From: Methanobacterium sp.
GTDB lineage: Archaea; Methanobacteriota; Methanobacteria; Methanobacteriales; Methanobacteriaceae
Direction: 5' to 3'
Length of the DNA stretch: 64,000 nt
Assembly: GCA_016222945.1 (NCBI GenBank)
Contig: JACRPY010000002.1
Coordinates: 62,001-126,000, forward strand
In this document: positions 1 through 7,685 of the stretch, in pieces
How the letters are laid out: each line of letters starts with the position of its first letter
Numbering within the stretch: position 1 is the first letter of the stretch
Program-made: the position numbers and the translations under genes
The notes under the pieces: generated by a model
What the model saw: the letters and a program-made list of their open reading frames with translations, nothing else
Told to the model about the DNA's origin: nothing
The model's database searches: none

Positions 1-287
1 ACCTGATTTTTAAAGCCATCTCCCCTCCATGCAGCCACTATTATCCATTTTACCTTATCATGAAGCAGTTCAACAAGATCAAGGGTGAGATCGGGGTGTA
101 GTGTATAGGTTATCAGTATGTCTGCACCTCGAATTTCTTTAAGGGCATCTTCCGGGATTTCAATATCATCGGCAAACATGGAAGTCGGCTGTTCAAGCTC
201 TATAAACTCTGTATCGAATTCTTTGCTTATGTGGTCATATGCACGTTCCCCATAAGGACCATCTGTTACGATTACAATTTTTAACAT
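1..287 (-). CDS. DUF166-family protein (N-terminal part; runs off the window)
   Basis: The first 95 codons are visible, starting MLKIVIVTDGPYGERAY and running off the left edge. The start ATG follows an AGGAG site with normal spacing. The segments LITYTLHPDLTLDLVELL and WIIVAAWRGDGFKNQ are what I remember of the archaeal DUF166 family, a conserved methanogen protein of unknown biochemical role that has sometimes been labelled thymidylate-synthase-like. It lies 27 bp downstream of arsC on the same strand, so it probably ends the same transcript. The link to arsenic metabolism is positional only. The conserved C-terminal half is not in view, so the family call is moderate. Confidence 0.6.
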   Translation of the reverse strand, partial: MLKIVIVTDGPYGERAYDHISKEFDTEFIELEQPTSMFADDIEIPEDALKEIRGADILITYTLHPDLTLDLVELLHDKVKWIIVAAWRGDGFKNQ

Positions 288-314
288 ATTTTTATCTCCT
301 ACGCCCTATTTGAA

Positions 315-743
315 TTATTTAATTTCATCTACTAACGAATTTCGTATCCAATCATTAATTTCATCCCGTATAGCCCTAAATAACTTTAATTTTGCTTTTT
401 TATCGCCGCCAAATGATTTGGGATCATTAAATCCGTGATAAATGTGTTTTTTACCCTTTAAAAACGTAGGGCATGAACCTTCTTCATCTCCACATAACGA
501 TACTACATAGTCAAATTCATATTCCTGGAATTCCTTCAGGCTTTTGGATCGGTTTAAAGATGTATCAATCCCTATTTCTTCTAAAACTTTTATTGTAAGA
601 GGATTGATTTCTTTAGGATCAGACCCTGCACTATAAACTTCATAATATTCCCCATAAGCTTGTTTAAATATGCTTTCAGCCATTTGTGATCTTCCAGAAT
701 TATTTTTGCAGATGAAAATGATTTTTTTCTTATTAAAAGTCAT
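315..743 (-). CDS. arsC: Arsenate reductase, low-molecular-weight phosphatase type
   Basis: This 142-residue protein has the family's N-terminal P-loop near residues 12-18 (C-K-N-N-S-G-R, the C-x5-R signature) followed by SQMAESIF. Further Cys residues in VSLCGDEEGSCP correspond to the redox cascade of thioredoxin-linked ArsC, and a DP motif (FNDPKSFGG) supplies the general acid. Family knowledge: it reduces arsenate to arsenite in the cytoplasm using thioredoxin. It is the sixth gene of the arsM-to-DUF166 cluster, 22 bp after the DGC gene, with a good AGGGGAT ribosome site. The product would feed arsenite to ArsM upstream. A generic protein-tyrosine phosphatase is less likely given the extra cysteines and the neighbours. 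Confidence 0.88.
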   Translation of the reverse strand: MTFNKKKIIFICKNNSGRSQMAESIFKQAYGEYYEVYSAGSDPKEINPLTIKVLEEIGIDTSLNRSKSLKEFQEYEFDYVVSLCGDEEGSCPTFLKGKKHIYHGFNDPKSFGGDKKAKLKLFRAIRDEINDWIRNSLVDEIK

Positions 744-765
744 TTAATCCCCTGATTATAAATGA

Positions 766-1140
766 TTAATCTGTCATTTCATTGATCTTCTTTTTAATTT
801 CTAAAACGCATTCTTCGCCAGATTCTCCCAGTCGAGCTACATCTCCCGGCTGCATATTCTTTTCTTGAAGAGGAGTCATTACATTCATGCTTTTAGCTAC
901 TTTAACTCCTTTATTTTCCATTATTTTATTCACACACTGGTGTTCACAGCCATTAACTGCAATTATGGGATATTTTTTTATCATATCTTTGAAACCTTCT
1001 TTATCTGCCGAAGTAGCAGTTATACAAATAGATATGATGTTTGAAGATTCTTCTACTGTGTCTGAACATGATGCCCGTGCAATTAAGCCATATGGGCTCA
1101 TTCCATTGCAGGGACACAGTGCAATTTTATCTTTTTCCAT
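766..1140 (-). CDS. DGC-domain-like putative zinc-binding protein
   Basis: A 124-residue soluble protein with four spaced cysteine groups: LCPCNGMSPYG at the N-terminus, ASC near residue 24, CITATSAD, and NGCEHQCVNKIMENKG near residue 64. This Cys layout, with a central G-C-x3-C, matches the DGC-type putative zinc-binding proteins that often accompany arsenic resistance genes. Function is unknown; metal binding or thiol chemistry is inferred from the cysteines. It sits between arsR and arsC with 22-40 bp gaps and has an AAGGAG ribosome site, so co-transcription and arsenic-responsive control are likely. Confidence 0.7.
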   Translation of the reverse strand: MEKDKIALCPCNGMSPYGLIARASCSDTVEESSNIISICITATSADKEGFKDMIKKYPIIAVNGCEHQCVNKIMENKGVKVAKSMNVMTPLQEKNMQPGDVARLGESGEECVLEIKKKINEMTD

Positions 1141-1180
1141 TTTTTGACTCCTTTTATATCATAATAACCAATATTTGAAG

Positions 1181-1531
1181 TTATATCTCTAAATTTTCAA
1201 TATATTCTAACAGATTATTATTTGAGAGTTTGTAATGAATCCAAAGTCCTTCTTTACGACCTTGAATAAATCCTGCCTTTTTTAAAACATTTAAATGATG
1301 AGATATGGTAGATTGAGGTTTATTTAGTGCCATTATTATTTCACATACACATAACTCGCCGCCCTGTAAAATATAGAGAATTTTAAGGCGAGTAGGATCA
1401 GAAAGAGCCTTGATATTTTCAGATTTATCTTCAATATCATTATCAGAAGGAATTTTTGACAATAACTTTTCTAAATTCTCCATTTGTTCACTGCATGGCT
1501 CATCTTTTCCGTTTATTTGACATGTCTTCAC
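1181..1531 (-). CDS. arsR: ArsR/SmtB-family arsenic-responsive repressor
   Basis: A 116-residue winged-helix repressor. The core reads ALSDPTRLKILYIL, then ELCVCEI, the classical ArsR helix-3 metalloid-binding motif, then the recognition helix QSTISHHLNVLKKAGFI and the wing GLWIHYKLS. Extra cysteines at the N-terminus (TCQINGKDEPC) could take part in As(III) binding. A GTG start is preceded by AGGTGAT. Family knowledge: arsenite binding releases the repressor from the operon promoter. The gene is inside the operon it probably controls, giving negative autoregulation. A candidate operator overlaps the predicted arsM transcription start at 3577-3598. Confidence 0.9.
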   Translation of the reverse strand: MKTCQINGKDEPCSEQMENLEKLLSKIPSDNDIEDKSENIKALSDPTRLKILYILQGGELCVCEIIMALNKPQSTISHHLNVLKKAGFIQGRKEGLWIHYKLSNNNLLEYIENLEI

Positions 1532-1548
1532 ATAATCACCTTAAATTT

Positions 1549-1737
1549 TCAACTTTTATTTTGACAATCAGGACAAATATATTCATCTTTATCTGTTTTA
1601 AACACCTTATCACACTTTTCACATATGGCTTCTTTAAGATGAGACTGCTTTTGTACTGCTATTCCCCACTTACATGAAATTGCGCCTCTGCTGTGGGTAT
1701 TTTTCATTTTTATCCCTTTATTTTCTTTTTCAACCAT
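1549..1737 (-). CDS. Small zinc-ribbon protein of the arsenic cluster
   Basis: A 62-residue protein with a C-terminal treble of CxxC motifs (CEKC at about residue 40 and CPDC at about 56), plus an isolated Cys in GAISCKWG. This looks like a one-domain zinc ribbon. A second ATG at 1707 has an AGGGAT site 4 nt upstream, so the protein may be only 52 residues; both candidate ribosome sites are weak. It lies 17 bp upstream of arsR and 71 bp after the 4Fe-4S gene. No named family was recognised; a metal-sensing or accessory role is inferred only from the cysteines and the operon. Confidence 0.6.
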   Translation of the reverse strand: MVEKENKGIKMKNTHSRGAISCKWGIAVQKQSHLKEAICEKCDKVFKTDKDEYICPDCQNKS

Positions 1738-1808
1738 CTAATCATCTTATTTTAGGAGTTTAATTTTTTTTAATGTACTCTTTAATTCATCATGTCGCAC
1801 ATAGCTAA

Positions 1809-2735
1809 TTACTCTGAACAGCACTTATTTTTATTTTTTTCCATTAATTTAGTATTCATTTTATCAAATTTATTTTTAACGTGCTCATATCCTTTTTTAT
1901 CAAATGGACATTCTTCTATACAATATGTACATCCTTGACTGCAACCTATACACCGTTTTTGTATAAATTCGGTTTCTTTACCGCCACAACAAGTTTCTTT
2001 TTCAATCAGTGCTTTTTCAGGGCATGCTTTGATACATTTACCACATTTATCGCAGTAATCTGGTATCCATGAGTGTTCGTTATGTTCTTTTTGTGGTAAA
2101 TTTTCTATATTGGTGAATATAGCAGAGATTTTTATTCTAGGACCTAATTCAGGAGTTATTAAAAGACCATTTTGTCCTATCCAACCTAAACCTGCCTTTT
2201 GACCAAGTAGTGAAAAACCTACCATATTACCATAGGGGTGAGCAATCTGGGTAGCATAACCCTTTGCTCTAATAAAATCAGATATTGCATAAGTTATATA
2301 GCCCAGCTTTGCATAAGTTGCGTCGTTTAGTTGTTTGGCTTCTGTACCGGGATCAGTTTCGATAATATCTTTACCCATCTCCATAGTTAAAACAATGGCA
2401 TTGGAATAAAGAGGTTTTTCTTTATTTATTAATTCCGGAGTAATTTGTGTATATCCAATACTTACTATGCCTGTGGAATGGACAAATTTCTCAAAATCTT
2501 CAAAGAAATCATCGTCAGCTATATTTTCAGGCTTATCAGGATTCTTTACAAGTGATATATCCGGGAATTCTCCTACACTGCCACAGCCACATCCTGTATC
2601 TCCTTCTAAATCCGTGCTATCTTCTGTTTCTCCACATCCACATTCCTCTTTTTGAGGCATATTTTTTTTATCTTCAACTGATTCGTCAGTGTATTCCATA
2701 TCTTCGCATCCGCATCCGCTTTTGTTATTTTCCAT
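1809..2735 (-). CDS. Cys-rich 4Fe-4S protein, epoxyqueuosine-reductase-like
   Basis: 308 residues. The first 70 residues hold three GCGC/ECGC-type clusters (GCGCEDME, EECGCGETED, GCGCGSVGE) separated by acidic linkers, which looks like a metal-binding tail. The rest resembles QueG-type double-cluster proteins: an alpha/beta part with GQKAGLGWIGQNGLLI, then two ferredoxin motifs, CDKCGKCIKACP at about residue 228 and CIGCSQGCTYCIEECP at about 262. It ends in another CC pair. This is probably a redox protein; the substrate is unknown. In an operon with arsM and arsC it may handle electrons or thiol-bound arsenic, which is inference. Start ATG follows AGAGGT. Confidence 0.72.
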   Translation of the reverse strand: MENNKSGCGCEDMEYTDESVEDKKNMPQKEECGCGETEDSTDLEGDTGCGCGSVGEFPDISLVKNPDKPENIADDDFFEDFEKFVHSTGIVSIGYTQITPELINKEKPLYSNAIVLTMEMGKDIIETDPGTEAKQLNDATYAKLGYITYAISDFIRAKGYATQIAHPYGNMVGFSLLGQKAGLGWIGQNGLLITPELGPRIKISAIFTNIENLPQKEHNEHSWIPDYCDKCGKCIKACPEKALIEKETCCGGKETEFIQKRCIGCSQGCTYCIEECPFDKKGYEHVKNKFDKMNTKLMEKNKNKCCSE

Positions 2736-2787
2736 AGTTTTTACCTCTTTAATAATAAATTTTTAGTTTTAAATTCCTTTATATATC

Positions 2788-3543
2788 CTATTTACTTGCC
2801 TTAACTTGAATACTGGTGATTTTACCCACTAATCGCTCGTCCATGCCGGGTTCTGTAAAGTAGTGCTGTTCAACAATTTCAATATCGATGAATCCTGCTT
2901 TTTTTATTGTGTCAAGATACGACTGTTTTTCCATTGCCCCTGCAATGCACTCTGACCATGCTTGGAAGCTACGTTTAATTTCTTGTGGAATTTCTCCTTC
3001 AGTTACTATATCTGAAACTAAAATTCGTCCCCCGGGCTTTAAAACCCTGAATCCTTCTTTATAAGCAGCTAATTTATCAGGTGTAAGATTAATGACACAG
3101 TTACTTATAATAACATCGACAGAATCATCATCCACTGGTAGATTCTCTATTTCACCGAGTTTAAACTCCACATTTTCATATTTACCTTCGTGTGCGTTTT
3201 TTTGGGCTGTTTCAATCATTTCTTCAGTCATGTCCACTCCAATGACCTTTCCTTTATCTCCAACCTTATTTGCTGCCAGGAATACATCTATCCCTCCGCC
3301 GGATCCTAAATCAAGGACTGATTCACCTTCTTTTATTTCAGCCAGTGCTGTGGGGTTACCACATCCCAGGCCAAAGACTGCTTCCTCAGGAATACTTTTC
3401 AGTTCTTCCAGGGAATAACCTGCTTTTTTGGCTTGTTCCAGTGTTAAATCCGCTCCAGAGCAGCATGAACAAGAAGATTCTTCTCCCACGGCTATTTTTG
3501 AGTATCGGTTTTTTACATGTTCTTTAATTTCTTTTTCTCTCAT
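2788..3543 (-). CDS. arsM: Arsenite S-adenosylmethionine methyltransferase
   Basis: 251 residues. The N-terminal CSCCSGAD at about residue 25, the SAM-binding glycine loop VLDLGSGGGIDVFLAA, then SNCVINLTPDK (the conserved second Cys) and WSECIAGAM (the third) are the diagnostic ArsM arrangement. Family knowledge: it methylates As(III) to mono-, di- and trimethyl arsenicals in the cytoplasm, and methylated arsenic is characteristic of methanogens. It is the first gene of the cluster, with an AAGGGGC ribosome site and the promoter at about 3595-3626. The three catalytic Cys residues are all present, so activity is expected. Confidence 0.92.
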   Translation of the reverse strand: MREKEIKEHVKNRYSKIAVGEESSCSCCSGADLTLEQAKKAGYSLEELKSIPEEAVFGLGCGNPTALAEIKEGESVLDLGSGGGIDVFLAANKVGDKGKVIGVDMTEEMIETAQKNAHEGKYENVEFKLGEIENLPVDDDSVDVIISNCVINLTPDKLAAYKEGFRVLKPGGRILVSDIVTEGEIPQEIKRSFQAWSECIAGAMEKQSYLDTIKKAGFIDIEIVEQHYFTEPGMDERLVGKITSIQVKASK

Positions 3544-3576
3544 TGTATTGCCCCTTTTGAAATTTAATTAATTCTA

Positions 3577-3626
3577 TATATCCAAATCTATCGATATAAT
3601 TAAGGGTGTTTGAAGTAGTATATAAA
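3577..3626 (-). promoter_or_regulatory. Predicted ars operon promoter with ArsR-like operator
   Basis: On the minus strand a TATA box (TTTATATA, 3619-3626) sits about 80 bp upstream of arsM. About 25 nt downstream, where transcription should start, lies the inverted repeat TATATC-N10-GATATA (3577-3598). A palindrome over the start site is the usual place for an archaeal repressor, and arsR is in the operon. ArsR binding is inference. Confidence 0.5.
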
Positions 3627-3670
3627 CTATTTGATCAGTTAGTATTTTAAAAATAGAATAGAAAAAAGAA

Positions 3671-5149
3671 TTATTTTCTTTTTGGCAATAAAAATCCACT
3701 TATAACCATAAATAGGGCAAATATTAGATAATTTATTGGTAATCCAGTTTTTTGCATTTTTATTGTATGATTTAATGCATATAACTTTGCTTGACTAACA
3801 TTTAAACTTTTATCCACTCTTTGACCATCCAATGTAACCGTTAAAATGTATAATCCTGCTCCTGATGACGCTCTCAATGTGGCAATTGCTTTTCCAAAAC
3901 TCATTACAACACTGATTTCTTTGCTTCCAATTTGACCCCGGTTTGTGGTAAATTTCACTGAAACATCACTGAAAAATAGAGGCCAATCATTACTATGATC
4001 ACCGCCAGCACAATCATTATAGACATCTGCAGTTATTGTAGCTGTTTTACCCTCCCGTATTGAACTGGGATTTGTTTTAATGCTTAAAACCAGCCATGGG
4101 TAATAATTAATTTCGCCTACAAGTTTTTCTATTGCAGGACCACTGTTTAATCCCCACCAGTTATATCGAGCATCTACTTGGCCATTAGAACTAAAAATTG
4201 CACTACCTTGTGCTGCATTATTCCCAATAATTCTGCTGTAACATAAGATAGAATTACCAAAATAATTGCTTATAGCACCGCCATTAGCTGCAGTATTATT
4301 TTCAAAATTGCAACCAGTAATGGCAGAATTACCATGACGATTACCAAACGCACCCCCATCTATTGAAGCTTTATTATTAGTAAATGTACTGCTACTTAGA
4401 GTACAGTTACCATAGTAATTGTAGATAGCTCCCCCATAACTTGCCCTGTTACCTGTGAAAATGCTTCCAGTAACGGTACAATTAGCATAATCATTAGTGA
4501 TAGCTCCGCCACTCACAGTTGAAGTGTTATTAATGAAGATGCTGCCATTAACTATGCAAGTGCCTTTATTAAATATAGCAGATCCGCAATTTATTACAAC
4601 ACTATTGTTTGCAAATAGGCCATCATCAACAATACAAACACCATTATTAAATATAGCACCACCACTGAGATATGCACTATTACTTATGAAATTACACTCT
4701 TTTAGAGTTATAAACCCATCATTATAAATAGCTCCACCCCTACTATCAGTTGCATTTCCATTAATAATCGTTAAATTATAAATAATAACATTTACATCGT
4801 TTATAATAAATATTCGGGCATTATTAGTCCCATCAATTATTGTTCCTTCCTTACTTTCACCATTAATGGTCATATTCTTATGAATAATAATGTTATTATT
4901 GCCTACTCCTTTATAATATCCCTTGGCAATATTCACCGTTCCATTCGAATTTACTGACCCTGTAGCACTTTTAATAGTCTTTTTAGCAAATTCCCACGAA
5001 AATCCATCATTAAAATCGTTTCCAGAAGAATCATTAACATATATCATATCGCCAGGAGCTGCTGAAACGACATTAACAGCAAACGCTACAGTTAATGTTA
5101 ATAATATTAATGGAATATTAATTTTCATTCTTTTTATTTGTTCTATAAT
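3671..5149 (-). CDS. Secreted adhesin-like protein with parallel beta-helix repeats
   Basis: About 492 residues. The N-terminus is a signal peptide (PLILLTLTVAFAV, ending VSAAPGD), followed by a YVNDSSGNDFNDGFSW block that often opens such proteins. Residues ~110-330 are repeats of the form GGAIxNxxGNCTxxxSxFxxN, a right-handed beta-helix, then RYNWWGLNSGP. An Ig-like stalk of ~100 residues follows, and the C-terminus is one membrane helix ending LLPKRK. It is probably a surface-anchored adhesin. Start: the ATG at 5128 is 28 nt from the only Shine-Dalgarno (GGGAGGTG, 5155-5162), whereas an in-frame ATT at 5149 is 5 nt from it, so an AUU start is proposed. With the ATG the protein has 485 residues. 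Confidence 0.8.
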   Translation of the reverse strand: MIEQIKRMKINIPLILLTLTVAFAVNVVSAAPGDMIYVNDSSGNDFNDGFSWEFAKKTIKSATGSVNSNGTVNIAKGYYKGVGNNNIIIHKNMTINGESKEGTIIDGTNNARIFIINDVNVIIYNLTIINGNATDSRGGAIYNDGFITLKECNFISNSAYLSGGAIFNNGVCIVDDGLFANNSVVINCGSAIFNKGTCIVNGSIFINNTSTVSGGAITNDYANCTVTGSIFTGNRASYGGAIYNYYGNCTLSSSTFTNNKASIDGGAFGNRHGNSAITGCNFENNTAANGGAISNYFGNSILCYSRIIGNNAAQGSAIFSSNGQVDARYNWWGLNSGPAIEKLVGEINYYPWLVLSIKTNPSSIREGKTATITADVYNDCAGGDHSNDWPLFFSDVSVKFTTNRGQIGSKEISVVMSFGKAIATLRASSGAGLYILTVTLDGQRVDKSLNVSQAKLYALNHTIKMQKTGLPINYLIFALFMVISGFLLPKRK

Positions 5150-5552
5150 ATTTTCACCTCCCTTTTAACATTATTAATAGATAATTATAATTTAAATGTA
5201 AAATGTACACATCAAAAAACTAATTAGTGCGAATAAGTAGTTATAATTGACTAATCAATGATAATTATCGTTGTTCTCTATTTTAAGATGTTATTAGCAA
5301 CTTATATAAAAAATTATCTAAAATATGCAAAAAGCAGTGAATATTCCAAAGAATAATATTAACATTGAAATAAATAACTTGCTAAAACGTTTTATAGAAC
5401 TAAATAAGAATCAATAAATCAAAATCAAGCTTAAATAGAAATTTTTGTAATATAATATTTTGATTTAAATTAAGTTTCCCAAACGAAATTATATATAGAT
5501 TAACCAAATTAAAAAAACCCATAGATTTATTCCAAAAGGAGAAAAAAATAAA
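5150..5552. other. AT-rich intergenic region between adhesin and NADH oxidase
   Basis: About 400 bp without a credible reading frame. It contains the adhesin ribosome site at its left edge, several TATA-like stretches (for example around 5300 and 5490) and an AAAGGAG site just before 5553. It should carry two divergent promoters. No repeat or stable hairpin was recognised. Confidence 0.6.
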
Positions 5553-6914
5553 ATGAAAATAGTTATAATCGGAGGAGGGGCTGGTGGCCTTTCCACAGCT
5601 TCAAACATTAGAAAATATGATGAAGACGCGGAAATAACTGTAATAACTCGTGATGAGCATATTGCATACTCCCCCTGTGCCATACCCTACGTTTTATCAG
5701 GGGACGTGGGATGCTTTGATGATATCATTATGCATGAGCCAGAAGATTATCTGGAAAGGGAAATAACAGTAATAACCCGAGCAGAAGTATTTGAAGTTTC
5801 AAGCGAGACTAATAAAATTAAATACAAATTAATTGACAATCACGAGGAATCTTCTGGGATTGAAAATGAATTATCTTATGATTATTTGATAATAGCCACT
5901 GGTGGAGCGCCATTTATTCCCCCAGTAGAAGGAGCAGAATTAGAAGGTGTTTTCAAGATCAGAACCATTAAAGACGGTTCTATGATAAACGAATGGGCCA
6001 AAAAGAGCCAGAAGGCAGTGGTTGTTGGTGCGGGTTTAATTGGACTGGAAATTGCCTACGGCCTTAAAAAAATTGGATTAGAGGTTACTGTCACAGAAAT
6101 GCTCCCCCAAATTGTTCCAAGATCTTTAGATCCATCAATGGCCTCCATTGTTCAAAAATATATTGAAAAAAAAGGAATTAACGTTATTTTAGGACAAGCA
6201 ATTGATAAAATTTCTGGAGAAGAAAAAGTTGAAGGTGCTGTTTTTGGTGATGAGGAAATAGAAGCGGATATGGTGATATTAGCTACTGGAGTGAGGCCTG
6301 AAACAAAATTAGCCAAGATGGCAGGAGCTAAACTGGGTAGATGGGCCATTCTTGTAAATGAAAAAATGCAAACCTCAATACCTAACATATATGCTGTTGG
6401 AGACTGTGTAGAAGTATATGATGCCATAACTGGTCACAATACCCAATCTCCACTAGGAAGCACCGCCGTGAGGCAGGCAAAGATTGCTGCTAAAAACATT
6501 ACAGGCATAAATGCTGAATTCAACCCAGTATTGAATTCTATGGTTTCTAAAATCGGAGACTTAGAATTTGGTGCCGTGGGTTTAACCAAGACTGCAGCAC
6601 TGCAAAACGGACTTAAAGTCATCTCCGGTAAAAGCAGAGCACTAACCAAGGCCCGTTATTATCCTGGAGCAAAAAGAATTGATGTAAAAATGACAGTCAC
6701 TCTCAAAGGGAAAATTATTGGCTGCCAGATTATTGCCGAGGAAAGAGTGGCCGAAAGAGTAGATACCATGTCTCTGGTTATTGCTAAAGGTATAAACTGC
6801 TCGGAACTTGCTAATATGGAATTTTCATATGCACCACCTGTTTCTATGGTTATAGATCCCATTATTTTAGCTGCTGAAGATGCATGTGATAAATTAAATA
6901 AATTAAATAAATAA
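5553..6914 (+). CDS. FAD-dependent NADH oxidase / CoA-disulfide reductase family
   Basis: 453 residues of the pyridine-nucleotide disulfide oxidoreductase fold. The FAD site MKIVIIGGGAGGLSTAS is at the N-terminus and the single active-site Cys in YSPCAIPY at about residue 43 is typical of Nox/CoA-disulfide reductases. A second Rossmann loop, VVGAGLIGLEIAYGLKK, lies near residue 160, the FAD signature IYAVGDCVE near 280, and a dimerisation domain follows. Family knowledge: members reduce O2 or CoA/persulfide disulfides with NAD(P)H. Next to rubredoxin, FprA and Hcp genes, an oxygen-defence role is likely. It is transcribed alone on the plus strand. Confidence 0.85.
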   Translation: MKIVIIGGGAGGLSTASNIRKYDEDAEITVITRDEHIAYSPCAIPYVLSGDVGCFDDIIMHEPEDYLEREITVITRAEVFEVSSETNKIKYKLIDNHEESSGIENELSYDYLIIATGGAPFIPPVEGAELEGVFKIRTIKDGSMINEWAKKSQKAVVVGAGLIGLEIAYGLKKIGLEVTVTEMLPQIVPRSLDPSMASIVQKYIEKKGINVILGQAIDKISGEEKVEGAVFGDEEIEADMVILATGVRPETKLAKMAGAKLGRWAILVNEKMQTSIPNIYAVGDCVEVYDAITGHNTQSPLGSTAVRQAKIAAKNITGINAEFNPVLNSMVSKIGDLEFGAVGLTKTAALQNGLKVISGKSRALTKARYYPGAKRIDVKMTVTLKGKIIGCQIIAEERVAERVDTMSLVIAKGINCSELANMEFSYAPPVSMVIDPIILAAEDACDKLNKLNK

Positions 6915-7004
6915 GTAAAATGATAAATATCAATATAAAAAAAATTGGTCCTTAAAAATATAAAAAAAGTTAAATACCAATGCAAACCAGATTCATTTTT
7001 CAAA

Positions 7005-7613
7005 TTAAACCTTTGAAACTTTTCTAAGGGTTATATGATGCCCATATCCCTTTTGTTCCTTGTTGATTCTATATCTATAACCTGTAGTTTCTTCTAGAGC
7101 CATTGCTGCAGTATTTGTGTAAGGACATGTTGTTATTAGTACTCCTTGACTTTCCAATTGTTTGCATAGACCAAAAAAACGGCAATTTTTTATTTCAAGC
7201 TCCACTTCATCATCTTTAATTTCATATTCCATATCTTTAGCAAATTTATGGCTAATAAAATATTCTTTTACAGATTTAAGAGCTGATTCATCAGTTACTA
7301 AGTCCGCATTTGAATTTTTTAGTTCATTAATAAATGCACGGCCTATTTCACGAGTTACAGAGTAAGAACCCCTTCCTGAAATAGTCCATAAGCCATGGGT
7401 AAGGGCTAATATCATTAGAGCCATTGGAGACTCTCCATCAGATGCTCTTTTTTCATCATCCAATGGATAAAATTCCTCTTTTGTTATACCGCAAATAGGG
7501 CAAATCCAGCCTGAAGGAAGATCTTTTAAATCAACACCTGATTCAACACCGTTTTCATGGTCTCCTTTCGCTGTATCATATACATAACTGCAAATATCGC
7601 ATTTATACTTCAT
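7005..7613 (-). CDS. Rubredoxin domain fused to an unknown C-terminal domain
   Basis: The ATG at 7613 is preferred over the in-frame GTG at 7622 because the AGGTGA site overlaps that GTG; this gives 202 residues. Residues 1-52 are a rubredoxin: CDICSYVY and WICPICGITKEEF supply the four iron ligands. Residues ~60-202 form a domain I could not name, with conserved-looking NCRFFGLCKQL and LITTCPYTNTAAMAL, somewhat reminiscent of the Cys-containing end of V4R/hydrocarbon-binding domains. The electron-transfer part could serve FprA or rubrerythrin. An operator half-site shared with fprA lies directly upstream (7625-7645), so co-regulation is likely. Confidence 0.75.
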   Translation of the reverse strand: MKYKCDICSYVYDTAKGDHENGVESGVDLKDLPSGWICPICGITKEEFYPLDDEKRASDGESPMALMILALTHGLWTISGRGSYSVTREIGRAFINELKNSNADLVTDESALKSVKEYFISHKFAKDMEYEIKDDEVELEIKNCRFFGLCKQLESQGVLITTCPYTNTAAMALEETTGYRYRINKEQKGYGHHITLRKVSKV

Positions 7614-7624
7614 TATTATCACCT

Positions 7625-7645
7625 AATGTATGGTTTTATCCGAAC
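7625..7645 (-). promoter_or_regulatory. Operator-like site upstream of rubredoxin gene
   Basis: These 21 bp (AATGT-ATGGTTTTAT-CCGAAC on the plus strand) match positions 16-36 of the 36-bp element found before fprA and hcp, differing from fprA copy 1 at one base. The site lies 12-32 bp before the start codon, next to an AT-rich promoter stretch, where a bound repressor would block transcription. Confidence 0.6.
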
Positions 7646-7685
7646 TAATTAAATTTAATTAAAAAAAAATAAAAAATGGGAAAAT

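Noticed and set aside
887..1147. Plus-strand frame opposite the DGC gene
   Set aside because: Antisense to an operon gene with clear start signals and conserved cysteines.
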